This document shows, piece by piece, positions 31,457 through 40,891 of a stretch of DNA of 64,000 bases. This DNA comes from Agromyces sp. ISL-38 (lineage in GTDB: Bacteria > Actinomycetota > Actinomycetes > Actinomycetales > Microbacteriaceae): assembly GCF_018613935.1 (NCBI RefSeq), contig NZ_JAGGPF010000014.1:1-64000 (forward strand). Direction: 5' to 3'. The position numbers and the translations under genes are program-made. The notes under the pieces are model-generated. The model searched no databases. It was given only the letters and a program-made list of their open reading frames with translations, and had not been told where the DNA came from. Positions within the stretch are counted from its first letter, which is position 1. The number at the start of each line of letters is the position of its first letter.

Positions 31457-33348
31457 CGCGCAGCCTCGGCGGTGAGACGGATGCCGGAGGCATCCGGTGC
31501 CGGACGCAGCACGAGCCGCGCGACCTCCGAGCCCCAGGAGCGCATCATGACCGGATCGTCGAGCCGCCGCACCTCGATCGTGTGACGCGCTGCGTCGTGG
31601 TGCAGCACGAGGTCGCGCACGCCCTCGACGGGCCGGCGCAGCACGAGGCGACCGTCGCCATCGTCGGAGAGCTCGCCCCACACGAGGTACGTGACGGTCG
31701 TGCCGGCAGGGTCGTCGAGCGCCCAGGAGTCGTCGACCGTCACGCGGCGAGCACTCCGGTCGAGGCTCACGCCTCGCTGCCACGTCTCGTCGGCGTCGAG
31801 CCCGTACGCCCCGCCGATCTCGACCTGCCAGGCGGCGACGTCGCCGTCGTCGCCGCCCCTGAATGCACGCGCTGCGAACTCGGCGCCGACCCCCTGCATG
31901 CGACCACCGGGCGAGGCCGTGCTGTGCCACTCGCTGCGCATCGACCAGATGTCGTAGCGGTCGGGACCGAAGGTTCGGGCGTCGTAGGTGGGCCGTCCGA
32001 CATCGATCACGGCCGGCACGCCGTCGAGTGCGACGATCACGCTGCCGACGTCGTTGTGATTGTGGTTCTCCCCGTTGTGTCCGCCCTTCAGCGTGACGGC
32101 GAGGCCGCGGTCGGAGCCGGACGTCTCGCGAGCGAGCGCGAGCTGCACCGACGGGAGCTCGACGCTGGCCGGCAACGGCGGCTCCGCCGGAGTCGCGGCG
32201 CGCCAGTCCTCGTCGAGCAGCGCGGTCAGGATCCTGCCCGTGCCCATGCCCGTGGAGACGACGGTCGTTCCCGGCCGTCGGTGAGCGGCGGCGTAGGAGG
32301 CGACATCCGTCAGACCCAATCGGCGCGCCCAGCGGTGCAGCACGTGCCAGGGGCGTTCGTCGTCGGCGCGAGCCTGGGCATCGGCGACGTTCACGTACCA
32401 CTCGGCGGACAGCTGCATCCGCTGGGGGAAGCGCAGCAGGGCGGCGAGGCCGGGCATGCTGCCGAGGTCGAGGGGCGCGCCGCCGATGCGGTCGAGCACG
32501 TCGAGCGCCTCGAGGACCCGTGCTGCGCCGTTCCACCAGTACTCGTAGCCCTCGTCGATGGCCCCGTCGGCCGGCATCGCGGCGAGGTAGCGATCGATCC
32601 CCGCGACGGCCCGGTCGACCACGCGACGAGCTTCGTCGGGCTCGGCGAGCGTCGCGGCCGCGACGATGACGTTGCCGAGGATCCACGGGTTCCAGTTGTG
32701 CAGGCGGCCGTCGAGTCCCAGCCAGTGCCAGTCGTCGCGATCGAGGAACGGCCGGAACACCCGGATCTCCGCCTCGTCGCGGATCCGATCGGTCAAGCCG
32801 GGGAACCGCTCGTCGAGCTCGACGCCGATAGCGGCGACCGCCCAGCCGATCGTGGCGACCGATTCGCCCGCGCCGAGATCGAGGTACGGCGACGACCGCG
32901 ACGGGGTGACGGTGCCGAACCGGGTGAAGGCGTCGTCGTGGGCCGGCCAGCACCACGTCGACTGCTCGCAGAGGAGCCAGAGCCCGTCGGCCGCCTCTGA
33001 CAGCCAGCGCTCCTCGCCCGTCGCGGCGGCGAGGGCGACGGCACGGGTGAGGCGGTCGCTGTGTGCGAAGACCGGTGTCTCGTACGTGACGCGGTCGCCG
33101 CGGAGCGGGTATGCCGCGTACTGGGAGAACAGCGGCTGCGGCCACGGGGTGCCGAGCTCAGCGAGGGCGGCGCTGGTGAGGGCGTCGATGAGGGCCGGGT
33201 CTGCGGATGCCCACGTCGACCGGTCGGATGCCAGCGGTGAGCGGAGCCGATCCACGTCGAGAGCCGCCCATGCTCGAACGAGGGCTCCGGGCTCGGCGAC
33301 CGTGGGCACCGTCTCGTCTCGGACTGTCACTGCCGCCTCCGTGATCAT
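31453..33348 (-). CDS. Heparinase II/III-like protein (putative uronate-polysaccharide lyase)
   Basis: Predicted 631-residue protein without a signal peptide. The N-terminal half is an alpha/alpha toroid (HWLGLDGRLHNWNPWILGN, EYWWNGAARVLEALD). The C-terminal half is beta-rich and contains GGHNGENHNHNDVGSVIV, whose His-Asn-Asp cluster is the family's metal/active-site region. Such enzymes cleave uronic-acid polysaccharides or oligosaccharides by beta-elimination. Cytosolic location suggests action on imported oligosaccharides. It is co-expressed with the DeoR/LacI hybrid and divergent from the dehydrogenase/DUF2264/ABC operon. The substrate is unknown. Confidence 0.78.
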   Translation of the reverse strand: MITEAAVTVRDETVPTVAEPGALVRAWAALDVDRLRSPLASDRSTWASADPALIDALTSAALAELGTPWPQPLFSQYAAYPLRGDRVTYETPVFAHSDRLTRAVALAAATGEERWLSEAADGLWLLCEQSTWCWPAHDDAFTRFGTVTPSRSSPYLDLGAGESVATIGWAVAAIGVELDERFPGLTDRIRDEAEIRVFRPFLDRDDWHWLGLDGRLHNWNPWILGNVIVAAATLAEPDEARRVVDRAVAGIDRYLAAMPADGAIDEGYEYWWNGAARVLEALDVLDRIGGAPLDLGSMPGLAALLRFPQRMQLSAEWYVNVADAQARADDERPWHVLHRWARRLGLTDVASYAAAHRRPGTTVVSTGMGTGRILTALLDEDWRAATPAEPPLPASVELPSVQLALARETSGSDRGLAVTLKGGHNGENHNHNDVGSVIVALDGVPAVIDVGRPTYDARTFGPDRYDIWSMRSEWHSTASPGGRMQGVGAEFAARAFRGGDDGDVAAWQVEIGGAYGLDADETWQRGVSLDRSARRVTVDDSWALDDPAGTTVTYLVWGELSDDGDGRLVLRRPVEGVRDLVLHHDAARHTIEVRRLDDPVMMRSWGSEVARLVLRPAPDASGIRLTAEAAR

Positions 33349-33383
33349 CTGCGATCAAGCGTGTTCGAATCGGTTCGTTTGCT

Positions 33384-33410
33384 TTGACTGGGATCGAAGG
33401 GGAGTATTCA
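33384..33410 (+). promoter_or_regulatory. Candidate promoter of the dehydrogenase/DUF2264/ABC operon
   Basis: TTGACT (33384-33389) is a near-consensus -35. TATTCA and TTCACT about 15-17 bases later are possible -10 elements. TTCGAATCGGTTCG just upstream (33364-33377) holds two TTCG repeats and may be the regulator's site in this divergent region. Confidence 0.45.
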
Positions 33411-33465
33411 CTATCTCTCAGCCCGCCGCAACACCGGGCGCACCACTCGAAGAGGAGACCACCGG

Positions 33466-34485
33466 ATGACTCACGGATCGCGACCTTCCGCGTTCGTCGC
33501 GATGTGGCCCGACTCGTTCTCCGCCCTCTTCGACGAGAGCCGGCTCGCCCGCCTGCGCACGCTATGCCGCGTGGCCGACCCCGTGACCTCCGGCGACCTC
33601 GACGACCCGGCCCTCGCCGATCGACTCGCCTCGGTCGAGGTGCTCATCACCTCGTGGGGCACGCCCACGCTCACGGCGGAACGGCTCGACCGAATGCCGA
33701 ACCTGAAGGCTGTGTTCCATTGCGCCGGCACCGTGCGGCCCATGGTGAGCGAGGCGTTCTGGGATCGCGGCATCCTCGTCACGTCGGCCGCTGAGGCGAA
33801 CGCGATCCCCGTCGCGGAATTCACCTTCGCGTCGATCGTGCTCGCCGGGAAGCGCGCACAGTACTTCGCCCGCGACCCCCGCGCGCACCGTCGCGAGTGG
33901 CGTTCGCTGCTCGACTCGCCGCGCATGTCGAACTTCCAGCGCAGCGTGGGCGTCGTCGGCTTCTCGCGCATCGGGCGCCGAGTGGTCGCGCTCCTGCAGC
34001 AGCTCGACGGAGCCGACGTGCTCGTCGCCGATCCCTATGCGGATGCCGCGGCCGTCGCCGCTGCCGGCGCCCGTCTCGTCTCGCTCGACGAGCTGCTCCC
34101 CTCGGTCGACGTGCTCTCCCTCCACGCACCCGCCCTGCCCGAGACGATCAACATGATCGGCGAGCGTGAGCTCGGGATGCTGCGTGACGGTGCCACGGTG
34201 ATCAACACGGCTCGCGGCACCCTCCTCGACACCGACGCCCTCGCGGTCGAGTGCTCGAGCGGCCGGCTCGACGCCATCCTCGACGTCACCGATCCAGAAC
34301 CCCTTCCGCTCGACTCGCCGCTCTTCGACCTGCCGAACGTCTCGATCACGCCCCACATCGCGGGCTCCCTCGGCACCGAGACGTTCCGGCTCGCCGACGC
34401 CGCCCTCGACGAGCTCGAGCGCTTCCTCGACGGCCGTTCGCCGCTCTCCGCCGTCACGTTCGACGACCTCGGAGTCAGCGCATGA
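33466..34485 (+). CDS. D-isomer-specific 2-hydroxyacid dehydrogenase
   Basis: Predicted 339-residue NAD-dependent enzyme. The cofactor motif is VGFSRIGRRVVALL. The catalytic Arg is in NTARGTLLD, the Glu in DVTDPEPLP, and the His in ITPHIAGSLG. It would interconvert a 2-hydroxyacid and a 2-ketoacid. Next to DUF2264 and heparinase-like genes it may handle a keto acid derived from unsaturated uronates. The first Gly of the canonical GxGxxG loop is retained but the second is Ser, a common variant. It is coupled to the DUF2264 gene by an ATGA overlap. Confidence 0.9.
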   Translation: MTHGSRPSAFVAMWPDSFSALFDESRLARLRTLCRVADPVTSGDLDDPALADRLASVEVLITSWGTPTLTAERLDRMPNLKAVFHCAGTVRPMVSEAFWDRGILVTSAAEANAIPVAEFTFASIVLAGKRAQYFARDPRAHRREWRSLLDSPRMSNFQRSVGVVGFSRIGRRVVALLQQLDGADVLVADPYADAAAVAAAGARLVSLDELLPSVDVLSLHAPALPETINMIGERELGMLRDGATVINTARGTLLDTDALAVECSSGRLDAILDVTDPEPLPLDSPLFDLPNVSITPHIAGSLGTETFRLADAALDELERFLDGRSPLSAVTFDDLGVSA

Positions 34486-36470
34486 GCGCCACGACCCTGC
34501 AGTTGCCCGCCCTCGATCGAGAACTCTCGCCGCACACCGGCTGGACCCGCGAGCACTGGACCGCGCTCGCCGACCGCATCCTCTCGTCGGCACGCCCGTT
34601 CGCCTCGCCGAGGCACGCCCTCATCTCCTTCCCGGGCGCTCCGGGCGGCTACGGCAGCGCGGTCGACGGCCTCGAGGGCTTCGCTCGCACGTTCATGCTC
34701 GCCGCCTTCCGCATCGCCGGCTCGCCCGGCGACACCGGCTCGCTCGCCGAGTGGTTCAGCGAGGGACTCGACGCGGGCACCGATCCCACGTCGCCCGAGC
34801 GCTGGCTGCGCCCCGACGAGGTCGACCAGGCGAAGGTCGAGGCCGCGGCGCTCGCGATCGGCCTGCACCTCACCCGCGGCGTCATCTGGAATCGGCTCGA
34901 CGCACGCGTGCAGGGCAACATCGTCGGCTACCTCTCCACGGTCATCGGCCAGTCGTACCCGCCGATCAACTGGGTGTGGTTCCGTATCGTCGTCGAGCAG
35001 TTCCTCGCGAGCGTCGGCGGGCCCTACCGCCGCGACGACATCGAAGAGGACCTCGCCATCGCCGATGGGTTCTTCCGGGCCGACGGATGGTTCTCCGACG
35101 GCTCCTCTCGTGCGTTCGACCACTACACGGGCTGGGCGCTCCACCTCTACCCGGTGCTGTGGGCCGGCATGGTCGGCGGCGACCCTCAGCATGAGGAACG
35201 CATCGCCCGGTATCGCGCGCACCTCGACCGCTACCTCGACGACGCAATCACCCTCGTCGGGGCCGACGGCTCACCCCTCATCCAGGGCCGCAGCCTCGTC
35301 TACCGGTTCGCCGCCGCTGCCCCGTTCTGGGCGGGCGCGCTCGCCGGGTCCGAGACGCTCGCGCCCGGACTCGTGCGCCGTGCGGCGAGCGGCATCGTCT
35401 CGCACTTCGCCGACCGCGGGGCGCCCGACGCCCGCGGCATCCTCACCCTCGGCTGGCACGGCGAATGGCGTGCCATGGCGCAGTCCTACTCGGGGCCCGG
35501 GTCGCCGTACTGGGCGTCGAAGGGCATGCTCGGCCTCGCACTGCCCGCCGACCATCCCGTCTGGACCGCGGTCGAGGAGCCGCTTCCCGTCGAGCTCGGC
35601 GACGTGCAGCGAGTGATCGCGGCACCCGGCTGGCTCGTCAGCGGCACGCGTGCCGACGGCCTCGTGCGGGTCGTCAACCACGGCACCGACCACGGCCACG
35701 AGGGTGAGGCCCAGATCGACCCGCCCCTCTACGCGCGATTCGGCTACTCGACCGCGACATCACCCCTGCTGCGCGGCATGGGAGCGGAGCATCCGCTCGA
35801 CGGTTCGGTCGCAGCCCTGCGCGACGGCGTTCCGAGCCATCGATCCGGTTTCACCCGCGGGCCGCTCGAGTCGCTGCTCGGCGACGAGGGGGCGGAGTTC
35901 GGCTTCGGGGCATCCGTGGCCCGTGCCCACTGGATCGACGACGCGCCGACCGGTCCCGATCACGGCGACGGGAGGGCCGCGAGCGCGGTGACCCGCGGCC
36001 AGCCCATCGAGACGTGTTCGCTCGTGCGCGGCGCGTGGGAGGTGCGGTTCGTGCGCGTCTCGACGACGGGCGACGAGGACGTGGCCGCCGTCCCCATCCG
36101 CGTCGGAGGGTGGACGCTGTCGGGCGACGCCCGGCCGCTTGTCGAGGGAGCCGTCGCGAGCTGCAACGGCCTCACGAGCGCCCTCGTTCCGCTCGCCGGA
36201 TTCGAGGAGTCAGGGGTGCGCGACGACCTCGACGCGACGCCGCTCGGCGCCCACTCGGCGACGCCGTGGTGCAGCACGGCCGATCCGGTGACGGATGACG
36301 TGTGGCGCATCGTCGCAGTCCTGCTCTCGGGCGACGCCAACCCGCCGTCGCCGGCTCCCCAGGTCGATCTCCTCGGCGCCGACCGGTTCCGCGTGGAGTG
36401 GCCCGACGGAGCCGTGATCTCGATCGACCTGCCGGAGGTGAACCGAGCCCGAGAGCCCCACCAACCCTGA
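34482..36470 (+). CDS. DUF2264 family protein
   Basis: Predicted 662-residue cytosolic protein covering the whole DUF2264 fold, an alpha/alpha toroid with a beta-sandwich. Characteristic stretches are SFPGAPGGYGSAVDGLEGFA, INWVWFRIVVEQFL, DGWFSDG and DHYTGWALHLYPVLWA. Family members cluster with polysaccharide-lyase and rhamnogalacturonan genes and are presumed glycoside-processing. It starts inside the preceding stop and is followed 56 bases later by the binding-protein gene, so it belongs to the same operon. The exact reaction is not known. Confidence 0.88.
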   Translation: MSATTLQLPALDRELSPHTGWTREHWTALADRILSSARPFASPRHALISFPGAPGGYGSAVDGLEGFARTFMLAAFRIAGSPGDTGSLAEWFSEGLDAGTDPTSPERWLRPDEVDQAKVEAAALAIGLHLTRGVIWNRLDARVQGNIVGYLSTVIGQSYPPINWVWFRIVVEQFLASVGGPYRRDDIEEDLAIADGFFRADGWFSDGSSRAFDHYTGWALHLYPVLWAGMVGGDPQHEERIARYRAHLDRYLDDAITLVGADGSPLIQGRSLVYRFAAAAPFWAGALAGSETLAPGLVRRAASGIVSHFADRGAPDARGILTLGWHGEWRAMAQSYSGPGSPYWASKGMLGLALPADHPVWTAVEEPLPVELGDVQRVIAAPGWLVSGTRADGLVRVVNHGTDHGHEGEAQIDPPLYARFGYSTATSPLLRGMGAEHPLDGSVAALRDGVPSHRSGFTRGPLESLLGDEGAEFGFGASVARAHWIDDAPTGPDHGDGRAASAVTRGQPIETCSLVRGAWEVRFVRVSTTGDEDVAAVPIRVGGWTLSGDARPLVEGAVASCNGLTSALVPLAGFEESGVRDDLDATPLGAHSATPWCSTADPVTDDVWRIVAVLLSGDANPPSPAPQVDLLGADRFRVEWPDGAVISIDLPEVNRAREPHQP

Positions 36471-36526
36471 ATTTCGCGGCCGCCCGGTCGCGAACTAGCA
36501 TGCCCCCGAATGAGGAGTACAACGCA

Positions 36527-37789
36527 ATGAAGCGAACATCGGTCTCAGCGGCCGCGATCACCGCGGCCATCGGACTCGCACTCACCGGCTGCTCGGGCGC
36601 CCCCGCCCAGCAGGAGGACGAAGGTCCGGTCACCTTGAGCGTCTCGGTCTGGAACATGGAGCAGACGCCCGAGTTCCAGGCGCTCTTCGACGCCTTCGAG
36701 AAGGCGAACCCCGACATCACCATCGAGCCCGTCGACATCCTCGCCGACGACTACTCGGAGAAGGTCACCACGATGCTCGCCGGTGGTGACAAGACCGACG
36801 TGCTCACCATGAAGAACGTCACCGACTACGCGCGCTACGCGAACCGCGGGCAGCTCCTCGACGTGAGCGATGTCGTCGAGTCGCTCGGCGCCGACAACCT
36901 GGCCGGCATCGAGCCGTTCGACCTCGACGGCAAGTACTTCTCGGTGCCCTACCGCCAGGACTTCTGGCTGCTGTACTACAACAAGGGCCTCTTCGACGCG
37001 GCGGGCGTCGACTACCCCGACCACATCACGTGGGACGAGTACCGGAGTCTCGCCGAAAAGCTCACGGGCGAGACCGGTGGCCAGAAGGTCTACGGCACCT
37101 ACCAGCACTACTGGCGGTCGGTCGTGCAGGCGATCGCGGCGGCACAGACCGGCGGCGACCTGCTGAGCGGCGACTACGACTTCATGGAAGACCAGTACAA
37201 GCTCGCGCTCGAGCTGCAGAACGGCGGGTACGCGCTCGACTTCGGAACCGCGAAGACGCAGCAGATCAGCTACCGCACGATGTTCGAGACCGGCCAGGCC
37301 GCGATGATGCCGATGGGCACCTGGTACATCTCGGGGATCGCCGCAGCGATCGCAGATGGCAAGTCGACCGTCGACTGGGGCGTCGCGCCGATGCCGCAGA
37401 TCGATTCCGGTGACGACACCGTGACCTTCGGCTCGCCGACCGCCTTCGCCGTGAACAAGAACTCGGAGCACGAGGCGGCGGCCAAGAAGTTCCTCGAGTT
37501 CGCCGCGGGCGAAGAGGGTGCCAAGGCGATCGCCGCGATCGGCGTCGTGCCGGCCTTCTCGTCCGACGACGTGACCGCGGCCTTCACGGCCCTGCCCACC
37601 GACGACCTGTCGGTGACCACGTTCAACGAGCCGAAGGACGTTGTGCTCGAGATGCCGGTGAGCGAGAACTCCTCGGACATCAGCACCATCCTGGATGAGG
37701 AACACGAGCTCATCATGGTCGGCGACTCGGACATCGCCAGCGGCATCGCCACGATGGACGAGCGCGTCACGCGCGACGTCCTCGAGTGA
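36527..37789 (+). CDS. ABC sugar transporter substrate-binding lipoprotein
   Basis: Predicted 420-residue SBP family 1 lipoprotein. The signal ends in lipobox LTGC (Cys22). The mature start SVSVWNMEQTPEFQALFDAF and DFWLLYYNKGLFDAAGVDYP fit CUT1 binding proteins for complex oligosaccharides. TGAGGAG lies 10 bases before ATG 36527. It sits downstream of DUF2264, so it probably binds fragments of the polysaccharide processed by this locus. A strong hairpin follows. Confidence 0.9.
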   Translation: MKRTSVSAAAITAAIGLALTGCSGAPAQQEDEGPVTLSVSVWNMEQTPEFQALFDAFEKANPDITIEPVDILADDYSEKVTTMLAGGDKTDVLTMKNVTDYARYANRGQLLDVSDVVESLGADNLAGIEPFDLDGKYFSVPYRQDFWLLYYNKGLFDAAGVDYPDHITWDEYRSLAEKLTGETGGQKVYGTYQHYWRSVVQAIAAAQTGGDLLSGDYDFMEDQYKLALELQNGGYALDFGTAKTQQISYRTMFETGQAAMMPMGTWYISGIAAAIADGKSTVDWGVAPMPQIDSGDDTVTFGSPTAFAVNKNSEHEAAAKKFLEFAAGEEGAKAIAAIGVVPAFSSDDVTAAFTALPTDDLSVTTFNEPKDVVLEMPVSENSSDISTILDEEHELIMVGDSDIASGIATMDERVTRDVLE

Positions 37790-37795
37790 TCCAGT

Positions 37796-37825
37796 GGGGA
37801 CCCCGCCACCCACGGCGGGGTCCCC
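37796..37825 (+). promoter_or_regulatory. GC-rich intra-operon hairpin after the binding-protein gene
   Basis: GGGGACCCCGCC (37796-37807) and GGCGGGGTCCCC (37814-37825) form perfect 12-base arms with a 6-base loop, 6 bases after the stop. The left arm contains an inner GGGGACCCC, so alternative folding is possible. It is positioned like the hairpins in the other ABC operons. Confidence 0.78.
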
Positions 37826-37865
37826 GCATCCGCTCGCACCCGAACCACACCCCGGAGGAACCGCC

Positions 37866-38780
37866 ATGGCGATCGCCGCAACGCGCGCACCGATGCGCCA
37901 GGAGTCCAGAGCCCGAGCGCGACGCAACGCACTCGTGGGCTGGAGCTTCATCCTGCCCAACTTCATCGGGTTCGCTGTACTGACCCTCGTGCCGATGGGC
38001 GCCGCCTTCGTCGTCGCCTTCATGGAGTGGGACTCGTACTCGCCGCCCGAGTGGGTCGGCTTCGACAACTTCGAGCGGATGCTGCGCGACCAGTCCTTCT
38101 GGATCGCGCTCGGCAACACGGCGTACTACGCCGCCGGCCACATCCCCCTCACGATGCTCGCCGCCCTCGGCCTCGCGCTCCTGCTGAACAAGCGGATCCG
38201 CGGCCTCGGCTTCTTCCGCACGACCATGTTCTTCCCGTACATCACGTCGCTCGTGGCCGTCGCGGTCGTCTGGAACATGCTGTTCAACCCGACCATGGGC
38301 CCGATCAACCAGTTCCTCGAGTGGATCGGCGTGCAGGACCCGCCGGGCTGGACGACCACCTCGGCGTGGTCGATGCCCGCCGTCATCATCACGAGCGTCT
38401 GGCGCGACATGGGCTACTACATGGTGCTCTACCTCGCGGGCCTCCAGGCGATTCCGCAGGAGTACTACGAGGCCGCCCACGTCGATGGTGCGAATGCGTG
38501 GCAGCGATTCTGGAACATCACGATCCCGTCGCTGCGGCCGACGACGTTCTTCGTGCTCATCATGGTCACCATCGCGAGCTTCAAGGTGTTCGACCTGATC
38601 GTCGTGATGACCGACGGCGGCCCCGGCCGATCGACGCTCGTGCTCTCGCAACTCATCTATCGGGAGGGCATCAAGGAGAACCGCTTCGGCTACTCGTCGG
38701 CGATCTCGCTCGTGCTCTTCCTCATCGTGCTCGTCTTCACCGTCGTGCAGTTCCGCATCCAGAAGAGGAAGGAGGACTGA
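37866..38780 (+). CDS. CUT1 ABC transporter permease
   Basis: Predicted 304-residue membrane protein with six membrane segments (WSFILPNFIGFAVLTLVPMG first). The EAA loop is EYYEAAHVDGANAWQRF, and MTDGGPGRSTLVL the usual late motif. CGGAGGA precedes ATG 37866. The stop overlaps the next start by one base (TGATG). Confidence 0.93.
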   Translation: MAIAATRAPMRQESRARARRNALVGWSFILPNFIGFAVLTLVPMGAAFVVAFMEWDSYSPPEWVGFDNFERMLRDQSFWIALGNTAYYAAGHIPLTMLAALGLALLLNKRIRGLGFFRTTMFFPYITSLVAVAVVWNMLFNPTMGPINQFLEWIGVQDPPGWTTTSAWSMPAVIITSVWRDMGYYMVLYLAGLQAIPQEYYEAAHVDGANAWQRFWNITIPSLRPTTFFVLIMVTIASFKVFDLIVVMTDGGPGRSTLVLSQLIYREGIKENRFGYSSAISLVLFLIVLVFTVVQFRIQKRKED

Positions 38781-39700
38781 TGTCCGTCACCAGTACGCTC
38801 CCCGAGGTCGACCGGCTGGCCGACGAGCTGACACCTCCGGCCGCCGGCCGCCCGGTGACCGCGAAGCGCCGCGGGCCGAGGCTCGATCCGGCGAAGCGCG
38901 TCATCCTGTACGTGCTGCTCGCGGCACTGACGCTGCTGATCTTCGTGCCGTTCTTCTGGATGGTCTCGTCGTCGCTCAAGCACGACAACCAGGTCTTCTC
39001 GATTCCGGTCCAGTGGATCCCGACCGAGTTCGTCTGGTCGAACTACGTCGACATCTGGACCCGCATCCCGCTGCTGACGTACCTGAAGAACTCGCTGTTC
39101 CTCTCGGTCACCATCACGTTCCTGCAGGTGCTGACCGGCAGCTTCGCCGCCTACGGCTTCTCGAAGATGCGCTTCAAGGGCCGCGACGTGCTGTTCGTCA
39201 TCTACATCGCGACGATCGCGGTGCCGTGGCAGGCCTACATGATTCCGCAGTACATCATGATGCAGAACGCCGGCCTCGTGAACACGCACCTCTCGATCAT
39301 CCTGCTGCAGGCGTTCGGCGCCTTCGGCGTGTTCCTCATGCGGCAGTACTACATGACGATCCCCGACGAGCTGAGCGAGGCTGCCCGCATCGACGGCCTC
39401 AACGAGTACCGGATCTGGTGGCGGATCATCCTCCCGCTCACGAAGCCGGCGCTCGCGAGCCTCGCCCTGCTGACCTTCGTGGGCACCTGGAACGACTACA
39501 TGGGTCCGTTCATCTACTTCACGAGCAATGACCTGTGGACCGTGCAGCTCGGGCTGCGGTCGTTCGTCGGCCAGTTCGATGCGGAGTACGCCATGATCAT
39601 GACCGGGTCGGTGATCTCGGTCATCCCGATCGTGATCGTGTTCCTGCTCGGCCAGCGGTTCTTCATCCAGGGCATCGCGACGAGCGGCATGAAGGGCTGA
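38780..39700 (+). CDS. CUT1 ABC transporter permease
   Basis: Predicted 306-residue membrane protein. About 40 cytosolic residues precede six membrane segments. The EAA loop is ELSEAARIDGLNEYRIWW, and the end QRFFIQGIATSGMKG is the MalG-type tail. An AGGAAGGAGG ribosome site lies just before the overlapping start. No ATPase gene follows; a DUF624 gene does. Confidence 0.93.
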   Translation: MSVTSTLPEVDRLADELTPPAAGRPVTAKRRGPRLDPAKRVILYVLLAALTLLIFVPFFWMVSSSLKHDNQVFSIPVQWIPTEFVWSNYVDIWTRIPLLTYLKNSLFLSVTITFLQVLTGSFAAYGFSKMRFKGRDVLFVIYIATIAVPWQAYMIPQYIMMQNAGLVNTHLSIILLQAFGAFGVFLMRQYYMTIPDELSEAARIDGLNEYRIWWRIILPLTKPALASLALLTFVGTWNDYMGPFIYFTSNDLWTVQLGLRSFVGQFDAEYAMIMTGSVISVIPIVIVFLLGQRFFIQGIATSGMKG

Positions 39701-39702
39701 CT

Positions 39703-40443
39703 GTGGGCACCGACCAGCGTGTGAGCATCGACCGGCGGCCGAAGTCGGGCATCGCCCGTCTGCTGTCGCCGAGCCGCGAGACGTTCGAGAACGTGTTCGA
39801 CACCGCCTACCAGGCGCTCGCAATCGCGTTCTCGGTGGCCCTGGCGGGCGTGCCGCTCGTCGCGGCGCTCACCGTCGTCGCACAACCGTTCGCGGCATGG
39901 CCGTTCCTGCTGCTGTGCGCCGTGCCGCTCGGCCCGGCGATCACCGCGGCATTCAGTTGCTTCGAACGCGCCCGGCACACGGGCGAACTTCGACCGATGC
40001 ACGACTTCTGGATCGCCTACGCCGGCACTGCCAGGCGTTCGCTCGCCGTCTGGGTCGCGACGCTCGTGCTGGGGGCGATCCTCGTGCTCGACGTCGTGTT
40101 CCTGTGGGGCACGGAGTTCGCCGCGATCGTCGGTCCGCTCCTCGCGGTGGTCGGGGCGCTCCTCGTCGTCACGGCGCTCGGCTCGTTCACCGGCATCGCG
40201 CGGCATCCCGAGTCGCGGGTGCGCGACATCCTGAAGGCCGCGCTCTTCCTCGCCGTCAGGCGCTGGCCGGTCTCGCTCGTGACCCTCGCCATTCTCGTGG
40301 CATGGGTTGCGATCATCCTGGCCCAGCCGGTGGTCGGAGTGCTCGGGCTCGGCGGCTTCGCGCTCTACCTGCTCTGGAGCAATTCCGCGGCCGGCTACGC
40401 GTCGCTCACGCGTGAGTCCGAGGGCACCCCGACCACCAGATAG
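39703..40443 (+). CDS. DUF624 (YesL-like) membrane protein
   Basis: Predicted 246-residue protein. A 45-residue cytosolic lead precedes five or so membrane segments (IAFSVALAGVPLVAALTVVA, FLLLCAVPLGPAITAAFS, LAVWVATLVLGAILVLDVVF). The PLGPA turn is a DUF624 hallmark. YesL of Bacillus is encoded with rhamnogalacturonan transport genes, but its role is not established. The likely start is GTG 39703, two bases after the permease stop; GTG 39721 is an alternative. It is the last gene of its ABC operon. Confidence 0.8.
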   Translation: MGTDQRVSIDRRPKSGIARLLSPSRETFENVFDTAYQALAIAFSVALAGVPLVAALTVVAQPFAAWPFLLLCAVPLGPAITAAFSCFERARHTGELRPMHDFWIAYAGTARRSLAVWVATLVLGAILVLDVVFLWGTEFAAIVGPLLAVVGALLVVTALGSFTGIARHPESRVRDILKAALFLAVRRWPVSLVTLAILVAWVAIILAQPVVGVLGLGGFALYLLWSNSAAGYASLTRESEGTPTTR

Positions 40444-40444
40444 C

Positions 40445-40732
40445 TCAGGCCTGCTGCGGCACGACGTCGAATGCGACGCTGCCGTCGGGGGAGACGCTCG
40501 CGTCGAGCGTCTTGTCGGCGAGCGCGATGACCGCGTTCTCGCCGAGATAGACGCGGGCGCCGGCCTGTTCGACGATGGCGTCGCTCTCCTCGGGGATGGG
40601 GACGATCTCGACGGCGAACTCCGTGCCGGCCGGATCCTCCGCGTTGATGCGGAGCCCGGTGCCATCGGGGCCACCGCTGCGGTCGACGATCTCCTTGACG
40701 ACCATGGTGGCCGTGTCGGTCAGTGTGAGCAT
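40445..40732 (-). CDS. HesB/IscA-like protein without cysteines
   Basis: Predicted 95-residue beta-rich protein. LTLTDTATMVVKEIVDRSGG, GLRINAEDP and ARVYLGENAVIALADKTLDA align by eye with the A-type Fe-S carrier fold. The three Cys that bind iron-sulfur in HesB/IscA/ErpA are all missing; there is no Cys in the protein. It is therefore probably not a carrier. GGAGGAG precedes ATG 40732. It lies between the tails of two convergent ABC/DUF624 operons. Confidence 0.75.
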   Translation of the reverse strand: MLTLTDTATMVVKEIVDRSGGPDGTGLRINAEDPAGTEFAVEIVPIPEESDAIVEQAGARVYLGENAVIALADKTLDASVSPDGSVAFDVVPQQA

Positions 40733-40891
40733 GCGATTCTCCTCCTCGATCACGAAGTGTCCACCCTTCAGCATCGCGGCCGACTCGACAACCCCTTGAG
40801 ATCGAGCCGCGGATGCCCCAGACTGGGCGCCCCTGGGGGCCTCGTCGGCTTCCCTGCATACAGTTCGATACGTGGCCGGCTGCGCCGGGCG

